Source: CAZBBC01 sp964489835 (GTDB taxonomy: Bacteria; Calditrichota; Calditrichia; JAJRVZ01). Taken from it: a stretch of DNA of 47,634 nt. Of the stretch, positions 28,118-37,184 are shown piece after piece; within the stretch, counting starts at the first letter, position 1; each line of letters begins with the position of its first letter. The stretch spans positions 1 to 47,634 of the forward strand of contig CAZBBC010000022.1 in assembly GCA_964489835.1 (NCBI GenBank), read 5' to 3'. The notes under the pieces are model-generated. The model did no database searches. It had not been told where the DNA came from and saw only the letters and a list, made by a program, of their open reading frames with translations. The position numbers and the translations under genes are program-made.

Positions 28118-31015
28118 ATGAAATATAATAAGGGCCATAATATTCTAATTCTGACAATCTTTCTGCCCCTGCTGGCATTTACCGGTGATCTGACACCTGA
28201 TCGGATAGAAATTGATGATATCGGTTTCAAACCGACTGAGAACAGTCCTCTGCGAAAGCCACTGGGCGTTGCAGACGAGGCCATTGGTGTAATGGATAAA
28301 GGGCAACTGCAAAATCTGACGATGAATTTCGGACAAATAACGGATACCCGTTATGAAGATGTCGGTAATGCACCTACTCAATATTTCTATGATTTCCGTT
28401 ATCCTCGTAAGGATTTTACCGGTCTCTGTGACGATTTTTCTATCTTTTTTGCCCTGCCGGAGAATACAAAAAATGGTAATAATGGCAATGTAATTGACGG
28501 TTGGACAAACAATGATAATGAAGACTGGATTGCAAAGGATGGATCCTACGGTCAAACCCATTATAATCCGGCCAATGATCCTGCACCACATACCCCTGTC
28601 CTATATTCTCCCGATAATCCAACGACGCCCTATCTTGCCCATAGTGACCTGATCGCAACCTGGCCGGTTGATGCTGAAGGTAATCCCTTTTGGCCCGGTT
28701 ATTTTCTCCGTGATCCTGAAAACGGTGAAGAAATACCGGGAGAATTTGCCTCCGACCGGGATGTATATGCCGTCTTTGATGACTCCAATAATCTGCTGGG
28801 GAACACCATCGGTATCGAAGTGGAAATGATGGCCTATTGCTACGGCCGTCCCTATGCCGATAAATTTCAATTCTATGAGTTTTTTATACACAATAAAAGT
28901 GGCAGACGACTCGATAACTGCTATGTCGGTTACTATAAGGATCCTGACTGCAGTGACTACGGAGAAGAGATCCTGATTCTACCTGATCCGACTTTTAGCG
29001 ATCCGGAAGTGCCGGACATTATTCTCAACCGCGATATCGATGGTGATCACGGCGGTGCAACGGTTCCGAATACCAAAGGTATTACCGAAGATTTTTCTTT
29101 CGGTATCGCCATCCTGGAAACCCCCAAAGATATCGGAGTGACAACTTTCCATTATTTCCAGGATGCCGGTCCCACCGATGATGCCATTCTCTGGCCGATC
29201 ATTTCCAGTGATCCCGATAATCCAGCGCTTTCACTCTCTGCCGACCAGTATTTTCACGGCCCGAACACTCAAATCGATGATGCAAATCTGCTCTATTCCC
29301 AACCCAATCAGGATTTGGTATATATTGTAGCCAGCGGACCATTTTCAATGGAACCTGACGAAATCGTCAAGTCCACACTTGTTGTGGCGGTGGGAGAAGA
29401 TGATGCCGATTTCTATAAACAGATCGATCAGGCAGTTGAAATGTTTGCCTATAATTTTGTCGGTCCGGCAGCACCACCGGCACCAGGTATTTCGGCCGTG
29501 GCCGGAGACGGTCAGGTATCGCTTTACTGGGAAGCTACCCCTGAAACAGTGGCCGATGCTTTTACCGGCGAAATCGACTTTGAAGGTTACCGTATTTATC
29601 GCAGCCAGGATAACGGCCAGACATGGGGTGAAGAAATTAATGACGCCCAGGGAAATCTGATCGGTTATATACCCATTGCTCAATTTGACATCGATAACGG
29701 TATCCGCGGTGCCGATACCCGGAATCCATTCACCTATCTGGGTAATGATACCGGTATCCGGCACACTTTTATCGACCAAAATGTCAAAAACGGAATCAAA
29801 TACTCCTATACCGTTGTTTCCTACGATCGTGGTGATTCATTGATATACTCGCTTGAATCAGCGCGGGGGACCAGTACAGCCGACCGTAATTTTATTTCAG
29901 TCACACCCACACCGGACTACCTGGGAAAAATTCCTGCCGATGTCGATGAATTTACCCATGCCCTGGGGAACGGAAAGGGGGAAATTACTATCGGCATTTT
30001 CGATGATTCCCGGTTGAAAAGTGACCGCTATGAAATCCACTTTAACGGCATACCAGCGAGCAGTCTTGATCTATTCAATGTGACCCTGGCAGAAACCATC
30101 GCCACAAACTTACCGGTTAACTTCCTTGACAATCCGGTTATTGATGGCTTTCAGCTGTATGTCGAATCGGAGCAGAAAATCGGCGGAATCAAAAAGGTTA
30201 CTGATGGATACGGCCTCAATGTGACAAACGGAAATCCGGACAGCAGTCGCTCATGGACAGCCCGGCTGATCGAATTTGCACAATCTGATCTGGAAGCCCG
30301 ATCACAGGATTACGAAATACGTTTTACCGATAATGGTTCTCTCGCCTACAGTTGGGGATCCGCAGTCTCGGCTACGGCATCATTTTTCGTGCCCTTCGAG
30401 GCCTGGAATGTGTCGGGAAACAATGCCTATCAGATAGAATTTCAGGTAAATGATATCAACAAAAATCAGCAGTGGGACTACGGTGAGAATATTTTTATTG
30501 CCAATGCTCATTATACCTCTCCACAGATTGGCGATACATTAACAGCCACCTTTCCGGCTGATTTTCCATATGTAGTAATAATCACGAATTATGCGCAGGA
30601 TTCCTTTAATCGCCCACCACAAAGCGGTGATGTCATTCAAATCGAATCTTATCGCAGTTATAGCCAATCGGATGTTTTTTCTTTTACTTTTAAACCGGAC
30701 GCATTCGACCCGGAAAGTGTTGATCTTTCCCAGATCCGTTCCGTTCCCAACCCTTACATTGTAGGGGCTGAATGGGAAGAATTACAGAATGTGCATCAAA
30801 TCCGTTTCATGTTTTTGCCACCGGTTTGTACGATAAACATTTATACGATCAATGGTGAGAAGGTCCGATCAATAAATCATGACAACTATACCGGCGATGA
30901 GATCTGGAATATTACCAATGAGTCCAATCAGGCGGTGGCTTTCGGTGTATATGTTTATGTCGTTACCACACCGCAAGGAAAAAAACATATAGATAAGTTA
31001 GCAATCATCAGATAG
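28118..31015 (+). CDS. Large secreted protein with fibronectin-type domain and Por-like tail
   Basis: The 965-residue protein begins 15 bp after the receptor stop with a strong AGGAGG site, so it belongs to the same transcript. A signal peptide covers residues 1-22. The N-terminal 440 residues are an unrecognised Asp/Pro/Tyr-rich beta-structured region. About 448-610 is a fibronectin type III-like segment (VAGDGQVSLYWEATPE, GYRIYRSQDNG, GIKYSYTVVSYDRGD). From about 875, VPNPYIVGAEWEE, INIYTINGEKVRSI, AFGVYVYVV and a KLAIIR terminus make up a divergent Por/FlgD-like C-terminal domain. From memory, such proteins often sit between a TonB-dependent receptor and a PorV-like protein in Calditrichota/KSB1-type genomes. 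I infer a surface partner of the receptor; substrate binding is untested. Confidence 0.8.
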   Translation: MKYNKGHNILILTIFLPLLAFTGDLTPDRIEIDDIGFKPTENSPLRKPLGVADEAIGVMDKGQLQNLTMNFGQITDTRYEDVGNAPTQYFYDFRYPRKDFTGLCDDFSIFFALPENTKNGNNGNVIDGWTNNDNEDWIAKDGSYGQTHYNPANDPAPHTPVLYSPDNPTTPYLAHSDLIATWPVDAEGNPFWPGYFLRDPENGEEIPGEFASDRDVYAVFDDSNNLLGNTIGIEVEMMAYCYGRPYADKFQFYEFFIHNKSGRRLDNCYVGYYKDPDCSDYGEEILILPDPTFSDPEVPDIILNRDIDGDHGGATVPNTKGITEDFSFGIAILETPKDIGVTTFHYFQDAGPTDDAILWPIISSDPDNPALSLSADQYFHGPNTQIDDANLLYSQPNQDLVYIVASGPFSMEPDEIVKSTLVVAVGEDDADFYKQIDQAVEMFAYNFVGPAAPPAPGISAVAGDGQVSLYWEATPETVADAFTGEIDFEGYRIYRSQDNGQTWGEEINDAQGNLIGYIPIAQFDIDNGIRGADTRNPFTYLGNDTGIRHTFIDQNVKNGIKYSYTVVSYDRGDSLIYSLESARGTSTADRNFISVTPTPDYLGKIPADVDEFTHALGNGKGEITIGIFDDSRLKSDRYEIHFNGIPASSLDLFNVTLAETIATNLPVNFLDNPVIDGFQLYVESEQKIGGIKKVTDGYGLNVTNGNPDSSRSWTARLIEFAQSDLEARSQDYEIRFTDNGSLAYSWGSAVSATASFFVPFEAWNVSGNNAYQIEFQVNDINKNQQWDYGENIFIANAHYTSPQIGDTLTATFPADFPYVVIITNYAQDSFNRPPQSGDVIQIESYRSYSQSDVFSFTFKPDAFDPESVDLSQIRSVPNPYIVGAEWEELQNVHQIRFMFLPPVCTINIYTINGEKVRSINHDNYTGDEIWNITNESNQAVAFGVYVYVVTTPQGKKHIDKLAIIR

Positions 31016-31031
31016 ATTATCGGGGATAAAA

Positions 31032-32084
31032 ATGCAAAACATGATCCGAAAAAATCAATATCTGCTGCCATTTATTATTGTCATCATTTTGATAGCGCAT
31101 CTCGACACCTTGAGTGAGGATGCCACTAACAAAAGCGGCAGCAGTGCGGCGCAATTCCTGAAAATAGGTGTCGGCGCCCGGGCGATGGGCATGGCCGGTG
31201 CAAACGTTGCTTCCGTTAATGATGCTTATAGCCTTTACTGGAATCCCGGAGCTCTCCCGAAAGTAGATGGTGTTTCACTGGTTGTGGTACATACCGACTG
31301 GTTTGCCGATATCAGACACCAGTTTTTTGGATTTGTCCTTCCTGTCAGTGATATAAGTTCGGTTGGTATCCAGGCTACCGTACTGAGTATGGATGCGATG
31401 CGGGTGACTACAGTTAGTCAGCCACACGGCACCGGCGAACTTTTTGATGCAAGAGATCTGGCCATTGGTATTTCCTATGGAATCCGGCTGACCAGCTATT
31501 TTTCATTCGGTGTGACAGGAAAATATATTACACAGGAAATTTATAACGAGAGCGCTTCAACATTCGCTTTCGATATTGGAAGTATCCTGGACTTTCCTTA
31601 CCGAAATTTAAAACTGGGAATCCGTTTTGCTAATTTTGGCGGTAAGTTGCAGATGGATGGCAGAGATCTGATACGTGAATATGATATGAATCCTGATAAT
31701 ACACTTAATGTTGGTGTGGAAACCACGCTTAAAACTCAATCCTGGGAACTGCCGGTTATTTTTCAGTTTGGAATTTCTTCGGATCTTGTCGGACAGAATG
31801 ACGCTTTTATCAATTCAGACCAAAATCGTTTCACTTTATCGATTGACGGTATGCATCCATTGGATTCACCCGAGTTCGCTGCTTTTGGGCTGGAATATGA
31901 ATATCAGGAGACTATTGCCCTGCGGATGGGCTACCGTTTCAACCGGGATATCGAAAAATTGTATTACGGAATCGGTATAAAAATTCCTCTGTCCGGGGCA
32001 AAATTCACCGTTGATTATGGTCTTGCCTCTTTCGATGAGCTGGACTATATTCATATATTTTCAGCCGGGATATATTTCGAATAA
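31032..32084 (+). CDS. PorV/PorQ-family outer-membrane beta-barrel protein
   Basis: This 350-residue protein starts 16 bp after the previous stop. A hydrophobic signal segment (LLPFIIVIILIAHL) precedes the family signature near residues 40-75: AQFLKIGVGARAMGMAGA, then NDAYSLYWNPGAL. The remainder is alternating amphipathic strands ending in IFSAGIYFE with a terminal aromatic-Glu, as expected of an FadL-like barrel. In the type IX system PorV shuttles cargo at the outer membrane. Other members of the family are of unknown function and accompany secreted proteins like the one encoded just upstream. I infer that it helps export or anchor that neighbour. Confidence 0.87.
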   Translation: MQNMIRKNQYLLPFIIVIILIAHLDTLSEDATNKSGSSAAQFLKIGVGARAMGMAGANVASVNDAYSLYWNPGALPKVDGVSLVVVHTDWFADIRHQFFGFVLPVSDISSVGIQATVLSMDAMRVTTVSQPHGTGELFDARDLAIGISYGIRLTSYFSFGVTGKYITQEIYNESASTFAFDIGSILDFPYRNLKLGIRFANFGGKLQMDGRDLIREYDMNPDNTLNVGVETTLKTQSWELPVIFQFGISSDLVGQNDAFINSDQNRFTLSIDGMHPLDSPEFAAFGLEYEYQETIALRMGYRFNRDIEKLYYGIGIKIPLSGAKFTVDYGLASFDELDYIHIFSAGIYFE

Positions 32085-32121
32085 AACACAGAGACCGGTA
32101 AAGATCAAGGGTGGCTGAAAA

Positions 32122-33399
32122 TTGACTCCGGAAATTCTGTTTTTCGCCGTAATGCTTTCGATGTTTGTGCTTTCCGCTATGTGGTGGCGATTACCTATCG
32201 GTATTTCACTCATAATCGCCTCCATTGCAGGGACTCTGGTTTCCGGTGAAGGTATTCCCATACGTCATCTGGTGGAAGGAACGTTCGCTTACCTCGATCC
32301 TATCCTGATTATATCCACTGCCATGATATTTATGGAAGCGCTTCGCTTCTCCGGTGCCCTGAGCAGTATTAGCCGTCTGATCATTGTCCGTATGTATCAA
32401 CGTCCTTTCTGGCTGATCATTTTTATTACTCTGTTCATTATGTTTCCGGGTATGATCACTGGTTTGTCCACGGCAACTGTTCTGACGACCGGGGCGTTGG
32501 CTGCCCCGGCATTGATCTATCTGGGCATTCCGCCGGTAACAGTTGCAGCTATGATCGCGATGAGCGCAATTTATGGTATGATTGCCCCCCCGATAAACGT
32601 TCCGGCCATGATAATCGGTGGCGGTGTGGATATGCCCTACATAGGTTTCGAATTGCCGCTCATCTTTGCCACCTTTCCACTGGCTATTGGTGTTAATCTG
32701 GCTCTGGGTTATAGATATGTACGCAATATTAAGATCGAACAGATCCTGCCAAAACTGGGCAGGGATTATTTAGCCGATTATGGCTGGAAATTGTATATTC
32801 CCCTTATTTTAGTCGTTATTCTCTTGCTCGGCGTACGAATCTCCCCTGCTTATTTTCCCAACCTGGGCATTCCACTGATATTTATCATTGGCAGTCTCAG
32901 CACCCTTTTTTGTGGAGAGAAAATGAACCTCTGGAAGGTCTCTCACAAGGCAATCCAGGAAGCATTACCGGTACTGGGTATCTTGATCGGTATCGGTATG
33001 TTTATTCAGATCATGACCCTGAATGGTGTTCGTGGCATGCTGGTCATTAGCAGTCTTAGTATTCCTTCTTTCTGGCGTTATCTGAGTATGGGGACCATGA
33101 TCCCATTGTTCGGAGCAGTCTCTGCCTATGGTTCTGCGTCGGTTCTTGGTGTACCCTTTTTACTGGCATTTCTGGGTCAAAACGAAATTATCGTCGGATC
33201 GGCTTTATCACTGCTTACCGGTCTCGGTGATCTGATGCCCCCGACCGCCCTGGCCGGTATTTTTGCGGCACAAGTTGTCGGAGAAAAAAATTATTTTAAG
33301 GTGCTCAAAATTACCTTGATACCGGCTATTGTTACGGCTCTCTGGGGATTGGCGATGATTTATTTTGCTAATGAATTGGGAACAATTTTATTATTTTAA
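32122..33399 (+). CDS. DctM-like TRAP-type inner-membrane permease
   Basis: The 425-residue protein is almost entirely hydrophobic with 10-12 predicted membrane helices. I accept the TTG at 32122 because an AAGGGTGG site lies about ten bases upstream and the first helix (ILFFAVMLSMFVLSA) starts immediately; the next in-frame ATG (32152) would cut this helix. DctM-like marks are GLSTATVLTTGALAAPALI near 115 and a MIAPPINVPAMIIGG hairpin near 152. A matching GDLMPPTALAGIFAAQVVGE lies near 372 in the second half. TRAP large subunits use a sodium gradient to import organic acids such as glutamate relatives. Neither a DctQ small subunit nor a DctP binding protein is encoded nearby. A 49-residue membrane peptide and a DUF6305-like periplasmic protein occupy those places. 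Gene order implies import of a hydrolysis product, an inference. Confidence 0.78.
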   Translation: MTPEILFFAVMLSMFVLSAMWWRLPIGISLIIASIAGTLVSGEGIPIRHLVEGTFAYLDPILIISTAMIFMEALRFSGALSSISRLIIVRMYQRPFWLIIFITLFIMFPGMITGLSTATVLTTGALAAPALIYLGIPPVTVAAMIAMSAIYGMIAPPINVPAMIIGGGVDMPYIGFELPLIFATFPLAIGVNLALGYRYVRNIKIEQILPKLGRDYLADYGWKLYIPLILVVILLLGVRISPAYFPNLGIPLIFIIGSLSTLFCGEKMNLWKVSHKAIQEALPVLGILIGIGMFIQIMTLNGVRGMLVISSLSIPSFWRYLSMGTMIPLFGAVSAYGSASVLGVPFLLAFLGQNEIIVGSALSLLTGLGDLMPPTALAGIFAAQVVGEKNYFKVLKITLIPAIVTALWGLAMIYFANELGTILLF

Positions 33400-33416
33400 C
33401 CAAGGAAAGGTTAACC

Positions 33417-33566
33417 ATGATATTACAGTTGATCTATCAGATGATACTTTTATATATTATCATCCTTCTTGGATATGATGTCTTCAAGGAAAAATCAAAA
33501 ATGCTGCAACTGACGGCAGCTTTGACTATTATACCTTTTTTGCTGCGTCTGCTGCTGATTAAATAA
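33417..33566 (+). CDS. 49-residue two-helix membrane peptide
   Basis: A good AAGGAAAGG site lies seven bases before the ATG, 17 bp after the permease stop, and the frame ends eight bases before the next gene. The peptide has a hydrophobic helix at residues 2-19 (LIYQMILLYIIILL), a charged turn (YDVFKEKSK) and a second helix at about 30-48 (LQLTAALTIIPFLLRLLL). It is much too short to be an ordinary four-helix DctQ subunit. The tight spacing and ribosome-binding site argue that it is real. I infer an accessory part of the DctM-like permease, with no homologue known to me. Confidence 0.7.
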   Translation: MILQLIYQMILLYIIILLGYDVFKEKSKMLQLTAALTIIPFLLRLLLIK

Positions 33567-33574
33567 TTTAAAAA

Positions 33575-34723
33575 ATGAAATTCATTAACTTTAACAATTT
33601 TTTTCCTCTGTTTTCTCTGGCCATTGCTATTATAGCCGGCACTCTGGCCTCCATTGAATTTTTAGCGATGCACGATGAACGACCTCTGTATCCCTCAGAA
33701 TCACTGACAAGAACAGAACAGCTAAGCAAGTACAATCCATATCTGAAATCTACGGGCGGTGAGACTGAGATATTTTTTTTTGAAAGCGGGCAACCAGGGG
33801 GTAAGGCTCTTATCCTAGGCGGCACCCATCCAAACGAACCGGCGGGTTTTCTCACCGCCTGTCTGATCCTTGAAAATGTCCTGGTAGAGAAAGGAACGCT
33901 GATTATTATTCCCCGGGCGAACAACAGTGCTTTTTCTCATAACGATCCGATGGAAGGTCAGCCGCAATACTTTCATTTGAATGCCCGGGAATTCAGGTTT
34001 GGTTCCCGAATTACCAATCCGATCCATCAGTGGCCCGATCCTGAGATATATCTGCACTATCCTTCCAACCAAAAACTGGCGGGTAATGAAACAAGAAATC
34101 TGAACCGAGCTTATCCCGGAAAAGCAGACGGTTCACTGACAGAACGGGTTGCCTTTGCGATCGTTAATATGATCAAACAGGAAAAAATAAATTTGGCCTT
34201 TGATCTGCATGAAGCAGCGCCGGAATATCCGGTGGTGAATGCAATAGTGGCGACCGAAAGAAGTCAGGATATCGCCTCTGAAGCCACTATTGATCTTGAA
34301 ATGGAAGGGCTTTCTTATTCATTAGAACCTTCTCCCTATAATTTCCACGGTCTTAGTCACCGTGAGTGGCAGGATTTTACAGAGGTTTTTCCCATTCTTC
34401 TGGAAACCGCCAATCCTATTCAGGGAAGACTTCGTGGCCTGACAGATGAGCAACTGGTTATCAGTGGAAGAGATAAGATGTACCTCCTGGGCGCAGAACT
34501 GGGGGAGTTGCACGTACCCTATGACAGTACCGGCCTTCCGATCCGGCAGCGCGTTGGTAGACACCTGGCAGCGGTGACGAAGATTATGGATGTTTTCTCG
34601 AACTATTTCCCCTCAAAAATCATATCAGTCAAGAATATTCCATCCTTTGAAGAACTAATGGAAAACGGTCTCGAACCATACATTTTTTCTCCGGATCAAA
34701 AACAGAAGCAGGGTGTTCAATAG
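33575..34723 (+). CDS. AstE/aspartoacylase-like zinc hydrolase, membrane-anchored or exported
   Basis: The 382-residue protein starts with a hydrophobic segment (residues 8-30) that could be an uncleaved anchor or signal. It then shows the succinylglutamate desuccinylase/aspartoacylase (M14-related) zinc site: GGTHPNEPAG with H85 and E88, and DLHEA with H212 as third ligand. RNLNRAYPG near 174-182 fits substrate carboxylate binding, and LLETANP has E277 as candidate catalytic acid. The family removes acyl groups from N-acyl amino acids or acts as a carboxypeptidase. Beside gamma-glutamyltransferases, a glutamyl amide substrate is plausible but unproved. It lacks its own strong ribosome-binding site and starts eight bases after the small peptide gene, so coupling is likely. 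A second, shorter family member ends the gene train. Confidence 0.85.
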   Translation: MKFINFNNFFPLFSLAIAIIAGTLASIEFLAMHDERPLYPSESLTRTEQLSKYNPYLKSTGGETEIFFFESGQPGGKALILGGTHPNEPAGFLTACLILENVLVEKGTLIIIPRANNSAFSHNDPMEGQPQYFHLNAREFRFGSRITNPIHQWPDPEIYLHYPSNQKLAGNETRNLNRAYPGKADGSLTERVAFAIVNMIKQEKINLAFDLHEAAPEYPVVNAIVATERSQDIASEATIDLEMEGLSYSLEPSPYNFHGLSHREWQDFTEVFPILLETANPIQGRLRGLTDEQLVISGRDKMYLLGAELGELHVPYDSTGLPIRQRVGRHLAAVTKIMDVFSNYFPSKIISVKNIPSFEELMENGLEPYIFSPDQKQKQGVQ

Positions 34724-34765
34724 ATTAATTGACAATAAAATATAAATAGATTAACTGGAGGATAC

Positions 34766-35469
34766 ATGCAAACATCAACCAAGTTGAACCTGATTTTATT
34801 TATGCTTGTCTGTGGTATCTGTCTGGCAGGCAATGAAAAGGTATTCACAACCGCTGAGCNNNNNNNNNNNNNNNNNNNNNNNNNNNNNNNNNNNNNNNNN
34901 NNNNNNNNNNNNNNNNNNNNNNNNNNNNNNNNNNNNNNNNNNNNNNNNNNNNNNNNNNNCTGGCAGGCAATGAAAAGGTATTCACAACCGCTGAGCCTGT
35001 GCTCATAACCAGTGCCGGACAGAGTGCAGACATATTAATGGTAAAAATTCTTGCCCGGAAATCTGCACTGGATTTCAATCTTGAGAAGGTTGCCGCACCC
35101 GAAATAGTTGATTCGGTCCGGAGTGTGATCCTGGTATGCGGGGGCAGCACAAAAGGCCTGGGCGCAGCAAAAATCGACAAGGAACAGGAATATGAGCGGG
35201 TCCGAAAACTGATCAACCGGGCCAAGAGTAAAAAAATAGCTGTCATCCTTGTCCACGTAGGTGGTAAATCCCGCAGAGGCGCATTATCCGATTATTTTAA
35301 TCAACTGGTTGCCGAAAACGCGGATCACATGATCGTTGTTAAAGCCGGTGATGAAGACGGTTATTTTTCTAAAACGGCCAATAAATTAGGAATTTTAATC
35401 GATCTGCCGGATAAGATCGCCTCTGTTCAGGAATCACTCAAAAAAATATACCGGAAGACGAATCAATGA
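34766..35469 (+). CDS. DUF6305-like secreted protein, split by an assembly gap
   Basis: The gene starts at 34766 after GGAGG and ends at 35469. A 100-N gap (34860-34959) lies inside it, and the 37 bases before the gap (34823-34859) are repeated exactly after it (34960-34996). Deleting the gap and one copy leaves 567 bases, exactly 189 codons. The result is a 188-residue protein with a signal peptide (LNLILFMLVCGICLAG) followed by EPVLITSAGQSAD, VILVCGGSTKGLGAAKID near 105, VILVHVGGKSRRG near 140 and a Rossmann-like alternation. As I recall, this is the DUF6305 pattern of small periplasmic proteins, but without a search the name is tentative. It is the only non-enzymatic periplasmic protein near the DctM-like permease and so a candidate substrate-binding partner. 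Confidence 0.75.
34860..34959. other. 100-N assembly gap flanked by a 37-bp exact duplication
   Basis: Bases 34823-34859 and 34960-34996 are identical, with exactly 100 N between. This is what a scaffolder leaves when two overlapping contig ends are joined by a default-size gap instead of being merged. Removing 137 bases restores an uninterrupted reading frame across the junction. Confidence 0.92.
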
Positions 35470-37172
35470 ACCTAAAGAACTTCCTCTTCATCCTTATTTT
35501 TTTTATTTGCTTTACGCATTCGAATTCGGCCAATGTAAAAACGGTGTGTAAATCTGATACCGCTACCCGGGCGATGGTGGTAGCAGCGCATCCCCTGGCA
35601 GCTGCCATCGGTGTTGAGATCCTGCAAAAAGGAGGAAACGCCATCGATGCGGCTGCAGCCATGGCATTTGCCGTTGGTGTGGTAGAACCACATGCCTCGG
35701 GTCTGGGCGGTGGCGGCGGCATGATGATCTATCTTCGTGCTGATAATACTTTTCATTATATCGATTATTATATGCAGACATCACAAAATGCTGACACCGC
35801 CTATTCCAAAGAAAATGATCTTTTTACCCCCCGTGCCATCTGTATCCCCGGTACACCGGCGGGTCTTATCACCGCTGTAAATTTATTTGGAAGACTGCCG
35901 CTTTCCAGCGTACTGGCTCCTGCGATCCGGCTGGCAAAATCCGGATTTACTGTGTCAGACAAGCTGTACACCAATATTCTGGACAAGCTGGATATCATTA
36001 CTCTCTATCCACAGACGCAGGCATTATTTTTTAAGAATGATTTTCCGGTTGCTCCCGGTGATACACTGGTTCTACAATCTCTTGCGGAGGTTTTGGAAAA
36101 AATTTCGACAAAGGGAATTGAATATTTTTACCGGGGAGAATTTGCCCGGGGGGCTTCAGAATATATTCAACAAAACGGAGGATATATCACTTTCGAAGAT
36201 TTTGCCGTTTATGAGCCGGTACTTCGTAAGCCGGTAAAAATCAATTACAAAGACTTCGATATCTATTCTTCTCCCCCACCCCAATCAGGCACTACCCTGC
36301 TGGAGATCCTGAATATTTTTGAGAATACTCCGTTGAATCCGTCAATCACTCTGGCAGATCAGGCGGCAACGATTGAGCATTTATCAGACGCAATATTTCT
36401 GGCTGATAGCGACCGATTTTATTTTTTAGGTGATCCTGCGCACTTTAAAGTACCGGTCAGCGGTTTGTTAGACGAAAGATATGCCAGACAGCGGTACTCG
36501 GAAAAACTGGCCAGGAAGAAAGAATTCAACGAAAAAAGAAAGATACCCGCCGGAAACCCCTGGACATATATATCCGATTCACCCGCCGACGAAACCAATG
36601 CTGGGCAGGAAGAGGACGGACAGCATACCACGCATATTTCTGTCATCGATCCCGAAGGAAATGCGGTATCGTTAACTCAGACGATCGGATTATTCTTCGG
36701 CTGTGGATTTTCTTACCAGGGAGTACTGTTTAATTCAGCAATGTCTGTATTTTACAAGTATCCATCTCCGAATCGTATCGGACCCCAACGCAGGCCATTG
36801 ACTACGATATGTCCATCTATGATCACTCATAACAATGCATTATTTGCTGTTTTGGGTACGCCCGGTGGCGGAACCATTTTCAATGTTCTTGCCCAGGTTA
36901 TGATCAGGCTTCTGGACGAAAAGAATTCACCTCAGCAAGCTGTTGCTGCTCCCAGATTCAGCACCCGGATCAACTCCCGCTATTTTAGAATGGAACAGGA
37001 TTTTCCCACGGCAACCATCGATACACTTAAAAACAGAGGATATCCGGTGCAGTTGTATGAGAAACATTCATCATATTTCGGAGGGGTGCAGCTGATCATT
37101 TATGATCCGGTTTTAAAGCAATATATCGGTGTCTCCGATCCACGCCGGGATGGTGGGGCCCTGGGATTCTAA
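35466..37172 (+). CDS. Gamma-glutamyltransferase paralogue with altered substrate pocket
   Basis: The 568-residue exported protein (signal peptide to about residue 22) is a gamma-glutamyltransferase-fold Ntn hydrolase. Its ATG overlaps the stop of the previous gene as ATGA, implying translational coupling. HPLAAAIGVEILQKGGNAIDAA near 42-63 and the autoprocessing nucleophile T388 in GQHTTHISVID are intact, as is the GTPGGG oxyanion loop near 464. The residues that hold the alpha-amino and alpha-carboxylate of glutamate in E. coli GGT are not. The DYRE Arg is replaced in IDYYMQ (100-104), the Asn of TLN is Gly408, the Gln and Asp of NNQxDDF become Ala and Val in FNSAMSVF, and SS becomes TT. It probably self-processes but acts on something other than a free gamma-glutamyl terminus. 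The second copy at 38894 is orthodox. Confidence 0.88.
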   Translation: MNLKNFLFILIFFICFTHSNSANVKTVCKSDTATRAMVVAAHPLAAAIGVEILQKGGNAIDAAAAMAFAVGVVEPHASGLGGGGGMMIYLRADNTFHYIDYYMQTSQNADTAYSKENDLFTPRAICIPGTPAGLITAVNLFGRLPLSSVLAPAIRLAKSGFTVSDKLYTNILDKLDIITLYPQTQALFFKNDFPVAPGDTLVLQSLAEVLEKISTKGIEYFYRGEFARGASEYIQQNGGYITFEDFAVYEPVLRKPVKINYKDFDIYSSPPPQSGTTLLEILNIFENTPLNPSITLADQAATIEHLSDAIFLADSDRFYFLGDPAHFKVPVSGLLDERYARQRYSEKLARKKEFNEKRKIPAGNPWTYISDSPADETNAGQEEDGQHTTHISVIDPEGNAVSLTQTIGLFFGCGFSYQGVLFNSAMSVFYKYPSPNRIGPQRRPLTTICPSMITHNNALFAVLGTPGGGTIFNVLAQVMIRLLDEKNSPQQAVAAPRFSTRINSRYFRMEQDFPTATIDTLKNRGYPVQLYEKHSSYFGGVQLIIYDPVLKQYIGVSDPRRDGGALGF

Positions 37173-37184
37173 AGGAAACATATT

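Noticed and set aside
34766..35246. X-filled open frames running through the 100-N gap on both strands
   Set aside because: They arise from the artificial gap; the corrected gene replaces the plus-strand ones and the minus-strand frame is antisense.
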